A stretch of DNA of 64,000 bases, taken from positions 1,922,001 to 1,986,000 of the forward strand of contig JAGKQI010000103.1 of assembly GCA_018806915.1 (NCBI GenBank), read 5' to 3'. The notes under the pieces are model-generated. The model worked only from the letters and a program-made list of their open reading frames with translations, ran no database searches and was not told where the DNA came from. This DNA comes from Phytophthora colocasiae. Lineage: Eukaryota; Oomycota; Peronosporomycetes; Peronosporales; Peronosporaceae. This document shows positions 21,911 to 31,339 of the stretch, piece after piece. Within the stretch, counting starts at the first letter, position 1, and each line of letters opens with the position of its first letter. A program made the translations under genes and the position numbers.

Positions 21911-22101
21911 AGTGAAGCAGCAGTGCCTTCGAGTTTTTACCAGAGGATACCCGCAGCACGACAACATTTGAATGAAAAAAAGATAACTTAAATAAGTAAA
22001 TGGAAGACATGTATTTTACATCAAAGGCTGAAAATCTAAAGCAGAGGTGAACATCAACATACTGATTTAGTACTATTTTATTCATTAGTAACCGCACGAC
22101 A
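21911..22101. other. Short intergenic stretch, no gene seen
   Basis: AT-rich, between the piggyBac-like element and SINE copy 2; no coding frame or repeat recognised. Confidence 0.5.
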
Positions 22102-22117
22102 CTAAACCAGTGATCTT

Positions 22118-22642
22118 AGGGGCTCGCCGGTGGCCCAGTGGATTAGCATCCGCTGATCCACGAACTGACCGAGGGTTCGAGCCCCGCCTCCGTCGCCCTT
22201 TTCGACTATTGCTCTCCTCTCTCACCGCTGCCCTTCTCTGTTCATTTCCCATCACTCACAAGCTCTTCTCTAAGACATCGGGACCAATCAAGGCACAACA
22301 ACACGGAGACAAGACTCAAGGAGTTGGCGGTCGCAGTACTCTACCCGGCCAGGCACCGGCTGGGGGCTCATCAACGGTGGCCCATTGGGCAAAATTCCCA
22401 AGAAATTCAAGCGTACCGGTCATAGACTAAGGGTAACCGAGTAGCCGTAGGAAATTAGTTAGGAGTAACCTTGCTTAGACGTCAATGCGCCTGTTTCGAA
22501 CAGGCTTCGAAATAAGTACCTAATATAAGGGGTTCGAGTCCTCCCTTCCCCCCCCCTTGCTTAGACGTCAATGCGCCTGTTTCGAACAGGCTTCGAAATA
22601 AGTACCTAATATAAGGGGTTCGAGTCCTCCCTTCCCCCCCCC
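22118..22642 (+). mobile_element. tRNA-derived SINE, copy 2, with duplicated tail
   Basis: Same family as 14145-14586, in opposite orientation. A box at 22131-22141, B box at 22174-22184. Flanked by a 16-bp target-site duplication with one mismatch (22102-22117 and 22643-22658). Its last 86 bp occur twice in tandem (22471-22556, 22557-22642); each tail unit carries its own B-box-like GGTTCGAGTCC (22531-22541, 22617-22627) and ends in a C-run, so the 3' end also looks tRNA-derived. Confidence 0.9.
22471..22642 (+). repeat. Two tandem 86-bp SINE tail units
   Basis: 22471-22556 is repeated at 22557-22642. Copy 1 of the SINE has only one unit. Each contains a short palindrome GCCTGT...ACAGGC and a T-arm-like segment. 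Confidence 0.9.
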
Positions 22643-23003
22643 CTAAACTAGTGATCTTGCTGTCCGATGTGTACAGGTACAACATTACAGTTAAACCGTT
22701 TGATTTCTATCGCATGCAAGAAAAGCAATCAAACTAGACATCAACATTCCGATGTAGAACGAATAAACCGAACCAATTGCCAGAATTTACATCTGCGCAC
22801 CAAAGCGTAATTTACGTGAGAGATCTACCACTGGTAGTAAGTGCTCAGTATTAATTCTCTCGCATTGAGATTTGTTCGTTTGGGCTCGCTATCAGTAAAT
22901 ACTTCTACACATGTTGAGGGAGTTGCATTAGTTGTATTGAAGCAGAAACATTTTTTCTTCTTCTTGTTTTTCATGTCTTTCTGTACAAATGTGTCGTTGT
23001 TAC

Positions 23004-23700
23004 CTACAGCGACGCCGGTGAAACCATCGAGTTGGTCGTGCTTTCTTCTCCAGAACACCCAACCGAGTCAATTCCACTTTTGTTCAGTCGAAACAGTCGA
23101 TACATACCAGTGGCGAAGCACAATATCACTGGCGGGAGCAGTCCAGGCATCACGAAATCAGGGCGGGAATCTTTGTCGTAACCCCACATGAATCCGGACA
23201 ACACGTACTGCAAGAAGCAGCCACAGTTAAGTACAATGTACGTAACCTGTAGGTACTTGGCATCTTTGCAGAAGAACACAACATTGCCAACACGCCCAAC
23301 CGAATTGTCTAGTGAACTCCCATCCACATCTTCGCACTGGACTTCAATGCGGAAATCGGTGGTTTAATTTGTTTGCAGCACGAACACTCGCCTCCGATTG
23401 CTCGTCCACATTCACGAAACTTGCCTTCAACACTCGGGAGGTCATCAAACGCCAGTGACGTAGGCAGGATGGTCAGCGATCGCCAACAGAGTGAAGACCC
23501 CATTCATAACTTGATTCGACACTTCCCCCCAGTTGTCCTGAGTGTCTTTATCATCTTTGTGGATAATATCTGCTGACACCAGGACGAAAATTATAACTGC
23601 GATGGCAAGAATAACAACCAGAACGGCGTTGAACACGATCTTCCAGCTGCAGTCTGCACCTGCACATTCGTTTCTTGCTCGGTTTCTCCACTGTATTGAG
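23004..23700 (-). pseudogene. DUF2985-like paralogue, decayed
   Basis: The N-terminal part (23636-23445) has a hydrophobic segment and the N-W-G-E-V-S-N-Q-V-M-N-G-V-F block of the family; the C-terminal part (23327-23004) has the L-N-C-G-C-F-L-Q-Y...M-W-G-Y-D block and the last membrane segment. They share a frame but are parted by a stop at 23445, while the middle (23503-23309) is open in another frame and Cys-rich. Two offsetting frame changes, or an unrecognised intron pair, are needed. No good start codon is found upstream of 23636. Confidence 0.6.
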
Positions 23701-23713
23701 TAGCCATCACAGT

Positions 23714-24289
23714 TCTTCAGTTGTAACTTCAGCTTTAGCTCGAACTTTTGGAAATGAGTCGAAGAAGTTACTTAGTCACGATGAAAAACGACGTGTGGTC
23801 CTTGTGCAACGTACTGGAGTATGAACAACAGCGTGTTTTTACCTGCCAAAGCCGTTGGATTACTTGTGGTTTCCGCCGGAAGGGTTGTTAAAAAGCTGAA
23901 GACGATTGCGCGTAGTTTTCAGTCGCTCGTAATCTGGGAGCTAGGAAAGACTGTCGCCCTAAACAAAAGAAGTATTCTACGTGTTCAGCTTCCAGTTCAG
24001 TCTCTAGTACTTCTGCATTCGTACTTATACTTCGGTATTAACAGTCCAACCCTCAACAGTGATGGCGATTCCAAACTAGCAAATCCGGATGAAACTCAGT
24101 TGGCAGACTGGATTCTGACGAGTTATATTCCAACACAAGTCCATAAACGTTCTGCTTAAGAAGTGAAACGAGTCAAGTAAAACAAATACAAGTACATGTA
24201 CGTGGAACCCTTTCTCAAATGATAGCGGCACCATAAAGCACCTGAATATGTACTGCTTTCGATCATAACTTTCTGATAGATATCCTCAG
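23714..24289. other. Intergenic, no supported gene
   Basis: A 112-codon frame on + (23821-24159) has no recognisable features; nothing else seen. Confidence 0.4.
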
Positions 24290-25015
24290 CTAATGGGAAT
24301 TGTCGCTGTGCTCACTGGGCTCCTGGGTTGGTCCTCCAACAGCAGCTGACCGTCGAGTCTTGATATCCTTGTTGAGCTTAAAGATCCGGTATTGACCTCC
24401 AAAGTTGCACAGGAACGACAGCGGCAGGAAGACGCCAATGACGAATCCAGGACGCGTATCCGAGTTGTACGCCCACATGACTGCTGTGATGGGATACTGG
24501 AACAGACAATTCCAATTCAGCATCACGAACGTATTACGCAGATTTTCAGCATCTCCACGGCAATAGCTGATTTCCTCGACAGATTCAGTCTCCTCATGCT
24601 CCGTCAACAAATAAACTTCTCCATCATCATCCTGAGCCTCCGCACTCTCCAATTTGTGGTTTTGTGCTGTTGTAGTATCTACAAAGATGAGAGGGAAGTG
24701 ACGACTCAAATATCTCGCTGCTTGAATGCGTTTAGGCAAAGGAGAGACCCAATTCCACCTCCGAATGCCTAAAACTTGCAGTGTTTTAGCCAGTCGGTAG
24801 ATGAAGAACGGGTGGTTCGTGAAAGCCATCCACGTGAAAACTCCATTGAGGATCTGCGAGTTCACTTCGATCCAGTCGTCCTTGGCGTTCTGGTCGCCAA
24901 CATGGACCATCCCCACCATAACCATGAAGAGAATTGCACCGGAGACGACAATGAGACCATAGAGAAAGACATTGTAGGCGATCCAAAGGTACAGTTGACG
25001 CTTGGAGGAAGTCAT
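24290..25015 (-). CDS. DUF2985-like membrane protein, intact copy
   Basis: 241 residues, one exon. Hydrophobic segments near residues 12-35, 58-75, 165-185 and 195-212, with a charged acidic loop (about 125-155). The block D-W-I-E-V-N-S-Q-I-L-N-G-V-F-T-W resembles the DUF2985 core; function unknown, probably an integral membrane protein. It is the template for reading the two broken copies at 16289-20603 and 23004-23700, all on the same strand, so the three form a local array. It faces away from the PP2C gene, sharing an 875-bp intergenic region. Confidence 0.75.
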   Translation of the reverse strand: MTSSKRQLYLWIAYNVFLYGLIVVSGAILFMVMVGMVHVGDQNAKDDWIEVNSQILNGVFTWMAFTNHPFFIYRLAKTLQVLGIRRWNWVSPLPKRIQAARYLSRHFPLIFVDTTTAQNHKLESAEAQDDDGEVYLLTEHEETESVEEISYCRGDAENLRNTFVMLNWNCLFQYPITAVMWAYNSDTRPGFVIGVFLPLSFLCNFGGQYRIFKLNKDIKTRRSAAVGGPTQEPSEHSDNSH

Positions 25016-25840
25016 TGATTTTCAAGACTTTTTCGACTCTACCGGTACTTCCTTCCTCGACGTCTTGTCTTGTCTTCGACCAGGCGTTTTCGGAACTGAG
25101 AGGCGTGCGGTACAGGAACAGGAACCAGATCGCTTTGGTGACTGGACCGTGGCGAAAGGATAATCAACTTAGGCCCATGAATGACGACTCCACGAACGCC
25201 ACATAAACAATATCAGTTGAGATGGGGTGGTCTTAAGTGAGATCAAAGCTTTGGTCTCTTTTGAAGCTGAAAGGGGCGTTGATAACTTCATCTCTTCTTG
25301 TTGTGGTGAATCAAGACGTAACACCACTTGTATTTGAAAAAAAAAGCAACTGGGACAGTTCTCTTTGGTGAAAAAGCGGATTGTACACACATGGCGTTGG
25401 TAACTTGTCAAAATTCTAGGACAACGAACCAAATTCTACGGTGAAGGAGGTGAAAACCACCACCTGCAAATTGAAGGCATTTGCCAACGGTCGAGTCAGT
25501 GAAGCTCCATGGCAAGACAGTGACACTTTTGCAAAGCCTCTTGTTGCTCGAGTAAAAAAAGTCGATCGACCATTACATTTTTGCTTTTTCTCTCTTGTCT
25601 CGACGTTGTGAGGGTTGCAAAACTTGAATTTTACACACCGAGAGAGAATCCGTTTGCATCGGATTGGGAATTGAAGACATCCTGGCCAGCCAATTTTTAC
25701 CAGTTCCATTTTCCACCCGTGCCACTAATTCCCAGCAGACGGTGCAACTCCGAGCCATCTGCTGTTTACAACCACCCTGACAATTCCTCCGTTTTTACCC
25801 TAAAACGTTGTACTCTCTTGCGAAAAAAAACAACTAAAAC
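25016..25840. other. Divergent intergenic region between DUF2985-like gene and PP2C gene
   Basis: Holds both upstream regions. Apart from an initiator-like motif near the PP2C start I see only short open frames without features. Confidence 0.5.
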
Positions 25841-25843
25841 CGT

Positions 25844-25858
25844 GTCATTCTTAATTTA
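25844..25858 (+). promoter_or_regulatory. Oomycete initiator-like motif of PP2C gene
   Basis: GTCATTCTTAATTTA, with the TCATTC core and an ATTT element in the spacing of the oomycete INR, 32 bp upstream of the ATG at 25891. Motif match only. Confidence 0.4.
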
Positions 25859-25890
25859 GCTAAAAACTACTCAGGTCGGACCTAAGCCTA

Positions 25891-27297
25891 ATGCCACGCG
25901 CCATGTTGCCTCCAAGGCCTGCGCTGCCTTCCATGCACGTCCTAGTACCCGCCCAAGAGTCTCCAAGTGAAGAGGAAGAGCATCCAGTGTGGCTCACGGC
26001 TCCAGCGCCGCAGCCGTCGCGATTTTCAGCCTGTAAACGTCGTGCGTCGTCTTTAGGAGACCTTTTTCCTATTCCACAGACGTCTCCGTCGCCTGCTAAA
26101 GCTCTGGTCAGTGCTTTCCACTCAGTATCAACTAAAACGCACCAGAAACTGGCAAAATTCCGGTCTCAATCGGACAATTTCATGAAAAAATCGAGTCCAA
26201 GAGGTTGGAAGTTGCCAAATGCCATGAAAGTGAACAACCCCATTAGGAGAGCGACACCCATATCAAGTCACAGGTTCAGATGGACAGAGAAGGACACATT
26301 GCAACACGCTCAGAGCTCTTTTGAGTATCATGGAGAAGACGCTGGAGTAGGTTCCAGTTACTTCCACATTGTGGCGGACGGCGTGTCGTCACCTTTCGGA
26401 CGACAATCTCTAGCTGGATATGACGGAACTCCAGTATCGTCGGCTCTTTTATCTGCTGAGGTTGTAAGGTGTGTTCAAGTGGTGCTGGAGGAGCTGACCA
26501 ATCATAATAAGGAGGCACTGAGTCAAGAAGCTTTCGAGCAGGCAGTGGTGGATGCTGTTAAAACCGCGAGGATCAATTGTTTCCAGCACAGGAAGTCGAG
26601 AATAGCTACGACATTGGCTGTGTCGTACTTTAATAAGTGGTCGGGTAGACTGTTGACGTTCTCGTTGGGAGATTCCAAGTGTCTTGTGGTTCGCAATGGT
26701 ATAGTGGTATATGAAACACTGGCGGTGTTGCGGGAGTTCAATGTACCGACGGTCGTGAACTTGAAGGAGCAGGTGGTGCCAAAGGACTACGTGGTGCAGA
26801 GTTTCGCACTACAGGAAGGAGACGTGTGTCTTACGTTTTCGGATGGACTGGGAGATAATGTGTACAAGGATGATATCACTGCTGCTCTTGCAGCTCCTGA
26901 GCTGTGGGAAACGGAAGGGTCGGGACTGCAGAATGTGTGTGATCAGCTTGTGGAGATGTCCAAGATGCAGGAGAAGACGCCTGTGGATGACAGAACTGTA
27001 AGTGATCGTCTGCTGTATCCCTTCGCTACTGCTGCTGTCTTGGAGTATCGTGAACGGACACTGGAGGAGACGAAACTGGCTGCTGGTGGAGCTCTTGATG
27101 CCAGTGGTGTCGATCACATGGCAGTATCTCTTGAGCTTATGGAAAGACACGAAGGGAAGCAGACACTGGATCGTCATTTGCTACTGCGCAGACCATCCCG
27201 GAAACACCATTATTCTTTGATGCAGCTCAAGTTGATGGCCGAGATGCAGACGAGGAAACCGGACGACATCACACTCTTCATGACACGGTTTGTCTGA
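25891..27297 (+). CDS. PP2C-family (PPM) Ser/Thr phosphatase, PTC7-like
   Basis: 468 residues, one exon. The first ~125 residues are Pro/Ser-rich and basic with no fold visible. The catalytic domain follows: A-D-G-V-S (Asp163), a T-x-A-V-S-Y strand, L-G-D-S (Asp261), F-S-D-G-L-G-D (Asp318) and a C-terminal K-P-D-D-I-T (Asp458/Asp459), the metal-binding Asp set of PPM phosphatases that bind Mn/Mg and remove phosphate from Ser/Thr. The short D-G-V...S-D-G spacing and the late D-D resemble PTC7/PPTC7, which act in mitochondria, but no clear targeting peptide is seen. An insertion of ~80 residues lies between the S-D-G and D-D motifs. Confidence 0.88.
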   Translation: MPRAMLPPRPALPSMHVLVPAQESPSEEEEHPVWLTAPAPQPSRFSACKRRASSLGDLFPIPQTSPSPAKALVSAFHSVSTKTHQKLAKFRSQSDNFMKKSSPRGWKLPNAMKVNNPIRRATPISSHRFRWTEKDTLQHAQSSFEYHGEDAGVGSSYFHIVADGVSSPFGRQSLAGYDGTPVSSALLSAEVVRCVQVVLEELTNHNKEALSQEAFEQAVVDAVKTARINCFQHRKSRIATTLAVSYFNKWSGRLLTFSLGDSKCLVVRNGIVVYETLAVLREFNVPTVVNLKEQVVPKDYVVQSFALQEGDVCLTFSDGLGDNVYKDDITAALAAPELWETEGSGLQNVCDQLVEMSKMQEKTPVDDRTVSDRLLYPFATAAVLEYRERTLEETKLAAGGALDASGVDHMAVSLELMERHEGKQTLDRHLLLRRPSRKHHYSLMQLKLMAEMQTRKPDDITLFMTRFV

Positions 27298-27315
27298 GAG
27301 GGATGGATCTCAGCG

Positions 27316-27420
27316 ACTGGTGCAGTCTTGATCACGACTCCTTGAGTGGTCAGTTCTTGGTGTCCAAGGGCGCATTCTCCATGGCGTCCAGTGTGTCCAA
27401 GCCGTCGATAACTCTGCATT
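27316..27420 (-). pseudogene. Fragment of PPIL3 last exon
   Basis: Closely similar to the last exon of the PPIL3-like gene (27940-28056), with mismatches and a small gap, on the same strand. The other exons are missing. It follows the PP2C stop codon, as the full PPIL3 gene follows a PP2C fragment at 27835, so it is half of a broken tandem duplication. Confidence 0.8.
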
Positions 27421-27834
27421 CAGTATTTATTAGCTATTCAGGGATCAAGGCTATCATCACCTTACTCGCCTAGCGAGTACAAGATTAACAAACACTTTTA
27501 CTTTTTTCGTGCTTAGCGTTGGCCTATCAGTACTGTTAAGTACTTGGCAGATGGCAGTTGTGTAGCGCGAAAATGCGAGAATTTCCTTACTACATGTACT
27601 TCCTCGTCCCACATATACCTCCCTTAGCAGAGTACTACGCAAGTGTTCAATCACTATCATTACTCATGACTAATTACTGCCACATTGGACTATCACCTTT
27701 TATCGCTGGTTGTGTCGTCAGCTGATCAACCGTAACAAGAAGCGTTGGCATTGCAGCAGTGGATAGCACATCGAGAATTCAACCACAGGAAGTCATGAAC
27801 GCAGTGTAGACAACTGCAGAAGCACGATTACTCA
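27421..27834. other. Spacer between the duplication remnants
   Basis: No coding frame of note. May contain diverged PP2C sequence leading into the fragment at 27835. Confidence 0.4.
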
Positions 27835-27884
27835 GTGATGCAGACGAGGAAATCGAGCGACATTACACTCTTCATGACGCGTTC
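27835..27884 (+). pseudogene. Fragment of PP2C 3' end
   Basis: Matches the final codons of the PP2C gene (27240-27290: M-Q-T-R-K...D-I-T-L-F-M-T-R) with a few substitutions, but lacks the rest of the gene. It stands directly before the intact PPIL3-like gene. Confidence 0.8.
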
Positions 27885-27926
27885 TGTGCAAGGTGGGTGT
27901 TGCTATGCCGAGCTTCACCTTGCTGT

Positions 27927-28748
27927 CTATTGGGTCTCAGCAATTGGGTTTGCGTGGATAGTGACAGTCTTGATCACGATCTCCTTGAGTGGTCGGTTTT
28001 TAGCGTCCACAGGCGTCTTCTCCATGGCGTCCAGCGTGTCCATGCCATCGATAACTCTGCGTTCAGATTTATTAGTCACCCAGCTATCACTCCAGCAAGT
28101 AAAATTCAACAGACACTTTCACTTACTTGCCAAAAACCGTGTAAACATTGTTGAGATGCGGCTGCTTAGCATATGTGATGAAGAACTGTTGCTTGTTCGT
28201 ATTGGGGCCGCTATTAGCCATGGACACGATACCTCGGCAGTTGTGCTACAAGACACAACACCATCCGCTGAAAAATCCACTTGATTGTTAGGATAAGTCC
28301 CAGTACGTACTCTGTTCTGTGGGTGGAATTCATCGTCAATGGTTCCGCCCCAGATACTCTCCCCACCTTTGCCTGTGCCTGTAGGGTCTCCTCCTTGCAC
28401 CATGAAGCCTTTCATGTTCCTGTTATCAACAAAATGAGGTTAAGAAAACAGAATAACGCATTTTCTGCAGCTAGGAATGGAATATACCGATGGAATTTGG
28501 TGCCATCGTACGCGCCACTCGCACAAAGTGCCAGGAAGTTCTGTTGCAGTTGAAAAATAAGTAAATCTGACAAAAAACATCTCAATTATCTGCGTACCTC
28601 AGCCGTACGAGGCGCCGTATCGCAGCCAACTTCGATCTTGATGTCGCCCAGCGTCGTGTGCAGTGTTACAGACTGGAAATTTCAACGGTAAAGCGTTAAA
28701 TACATGCAGAGAGCTCGATAGAGGAGGCGATAGCTGCACCATTACCAT
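27927..28748 (-). CDS. PPIL3: Cyclophilin-type peptidyl-prolyl isomerase, PPIL3-like
   Basis: Six exons on the minus strand: 28748-28746, 28672-28598, 28540-28488, 28419-28311, 28245-28127, 28056-27927; all introns GT-AG, 54-75 bp. They join to 489 nt, 162 residues, the length of PPIL3. The first exon is only the ATG. Landmarks: S-V-T-L-H-T at the N-terminus, F-H-R-N (catalytic Arg), the [12 protein letters not shown] loop, Q-Q-F-F-I-T, and a T-I-H-A-N-P end typical of PPIL3. The enzyme turns X-Pro bonds from cis to trans; PPIL3 relatives associate with the spliceosome. The tryptophan of the cyclosporin site is His-like here (P-H-L-N-N), as in PPIL3. Confidence 0.9.
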
Positions 28749-28879
28749 GGTCGCTGGAGTATGATGTCGAAACGGAAATGGACCAATCAGTGATTTTTAC
28801 TTAATAGTCAACCAATCATTGAACTTTATTTTAAAATTTACACAAGTAGACATGGCTACAGTGTAATGACTTCAACGTG

Positions 28880-31321
28880 TTACTCTGTCATGCGGATGGA
28901 TTCGAAGAAGCTTCTGAGCCGTTTAGTTGGTCGGGAAGCAGCTTCTGTCTGTGTATTTCTGCAGGGATCATCATTATTTCTCGATAATTGTCCTGCTCTA
29001 GGTGAATTTGAGGAATCTACAATAAAAAGTTAATATATACGCACACAAAAAACATGAAAACTGCACATACCAGGTTCAACGTCGTTGTCCTGTGAATCAC
29101 TCGAAGCCGCCACTTCTGACTTGCTAGGGCTGGTTTCCAGACTGCTCTTGGTTTGTTTACTGGCTAGTTGGCACCGTCGACAGCCAGCACTGTCTGGCTT
29201 TCGCATCCAGATAACTTCACACATGCTGCATTGACTCGTTGGTGCTACTGCAGTTTCACTTACAGCAACATCAACGACAGGTTGTGGAGCCGAAGAGCTG
29301 ATAGATGCTGAGCCATTGAGTTCAGGAATATCTTCGTCTTCACTGTCAGATATGACAATGACTGTAGACGCGGAGTTCTCACCTCTTTCAGTCTTGACTT
29401 CAGTATCACTGACATCTGCGCTCGAGGATTTGGAGCTGCTGCTAAGTTCAAACGCTGAAGCCGTAGCAGCAGCAGCAGCAGCTTCATCTGTCGGGTCTTT
29501 CACGTACAATAGTTCGCAGTCACTGTCGTCTTCGGTAGGGGTAGCCCTATGAGGTCGTGGAGGTCGCCATGTATGGTCATTCTTCCCATCGCTCAGTCCA
29601 AGTATAAACTCCGCAGCATTGGCTGCTGCAAGGCGGAAAGCTTCGCGCTTATCATCGTGGCTTCCACTTCCGATCTCGACTTTCCCCAGTACAAAACTCC
29701 AGTGGTGAAGTTTTGAGCCACAAAAATAATTGACCCCTCGCGGCAGTAGCTTCCCATGAGGACTGCCCTTGGCGTTATTCCACGCACGCATAAACACATT
29801 GCCCATATCAACGGCATCACCTCGTCGGCTCCGGTAAAGATCCAGACTTTTTTTGACCTCGAATTTGATCTCCCGCCATGAAATTGCATGATCTCTCATT
29901 GTCTGAATGGTTTTTTCCAGTAGGATCACTGTGGAAGGACCCTTGAGCATAAGCCAAACTCGATTTTTTACGAGCACGATCACCACCTTGCTCTCCATCT
30001 GAATGTGGACATGAGGACTACAGATCTGCTCGATTCGCTGTGTATATTCCAGGTACCATTTCATCTTCCGAGGCCTTTTTGTTGAATTCATGACAGCTTC
30101 CAATTGATTTGGCAGGTGACTGATAAACGTTGACAGAAGATGCGGAAGAAACGAGTCGTGGACCGAGAAGCTCGCCTCGCAATCCATATCGGTGTCACTG
30201 GATAAGAATTGATCCTTTGGAGCCTCAGGGGGTAACCTCGCTGGAATGGGCTCGGTTGCAAGTTCCACGTGATTTCTGTCACGTTCATCACGACAGGAGC
30301 CACTGTCCCTGGACAATAAAGTTCCCTCCTGTCTTGGCGGAAAGTGCTCATATGGTTGACTGCTTCCTTCAGGAGGTTCTCGTACGGCTGAGTGTGACTT
30401 AGCGCCCATTGCAAAGTATCGACCCCGATGTGAACGTTCTACTCCTTGATGTCTTGGTAGGAATTCTCGCCGCCTTCCAACTCCAGAATGAGCGGTTTCA
30501 CTTCGCGGCGGTCTAATAGACCGCCTATAGGGGGCAAGTCGCGGTCGGTTCGGCGTTCGTGAGCCACTTAGTATCGACCGATACCAGGTATCATACCTAG
30601 GTCTCCCGTAATAATTACCTCCAGTGCATACTGGCGTTTGGGGCCTAACCATCGGCTGCCGTCTTGATTGAGTCCATCTCGAAGCTTGCTGTTCTCTTCT
30701 AGCTTTCATCTGGGAAGATACCGCCAGGGCTGGTACTTGTACAGTTCGAGGTTCAAAATGCGCCAACACTTCATTGAAACCCATTCGAGGCCTAATACGA
30801 GGTAATTTCGGGTTGCTTGGCTGTTCATCTCCATTTTGCATTGATGCATCAGTCCTGAAGCGTTTTCGACGTGGAATCACAAACGATTCCTCAACTTCAG
30901 CATTTTCCTTCTCGGCTCCAGCACTTTCCTTCTCGTCATCTGCGGTCTCAGTTGCTCCGAGGACTAAGAAGGAATCCCTCCGTCCATTTGCCTCGATATT
31001 TGCCACTGCCGCTGCATTAGCATTTGCCAGACACTGCAACTTCATAGCACGATACTGTTGACACGATTGCTCTTCACAGTAACTGGCATAGATATTCTGC
31101 AGTGCTTTCCCACAGAAAGGACTCTTGCACCAATTGCCTGTGTCTTCCTTCTCTTCATGATCCGCAGTCTCTTGCAGCATGGCTACTTGCGCCAGAACAG
31201 CCTCCACGTCTTCTTGCATTGAGAACTTACTTGAGCAGGAATTTGCCTTCAGACTCGACTGATAGGTAGCGACACCAGTCACTTTCCATCCCATGAGAAA
31301 GGCTGACACAAAATGACTCAC
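28880..31321 (-). CDS. Unknown oomycete protein A with Cys modules and dsRBM-like segment
   Basis: Two exons, 31321-29071 and 29016-28880, with a 54-bp GT-AG intron; 795 residues (start may be a later ATG at about 31219). Layout: N-terminal Cys module (about residues 85-120: C-x4-C ... C-x4-C ... C) shared with the paralogue at 38987-42467; a long charged, disordered region; a conserved block of ~200 residues (about 395-595) whose last part, ending G-S-G-S-H-D-D-K-R-E-A-F-R-L-A-A, resembles the end of a double-stranded-RNA-binding motif; an acidic Ser-rich stretch; and a C-terminal C-x2-C ... C-x2-C module (about residue 705). No annotated family recognised. The dsRBM reading is inference. 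Confidence 0.8.
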
Positions 31322-31339
31322 TTCGAATTGAAGAGGGGT

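Noticed and set aside
23821..24159. 112-codon open frame on the plus strand
   Set aside because: No recognisable domain, no promoter motif, and weak coding character; left as unannotated.
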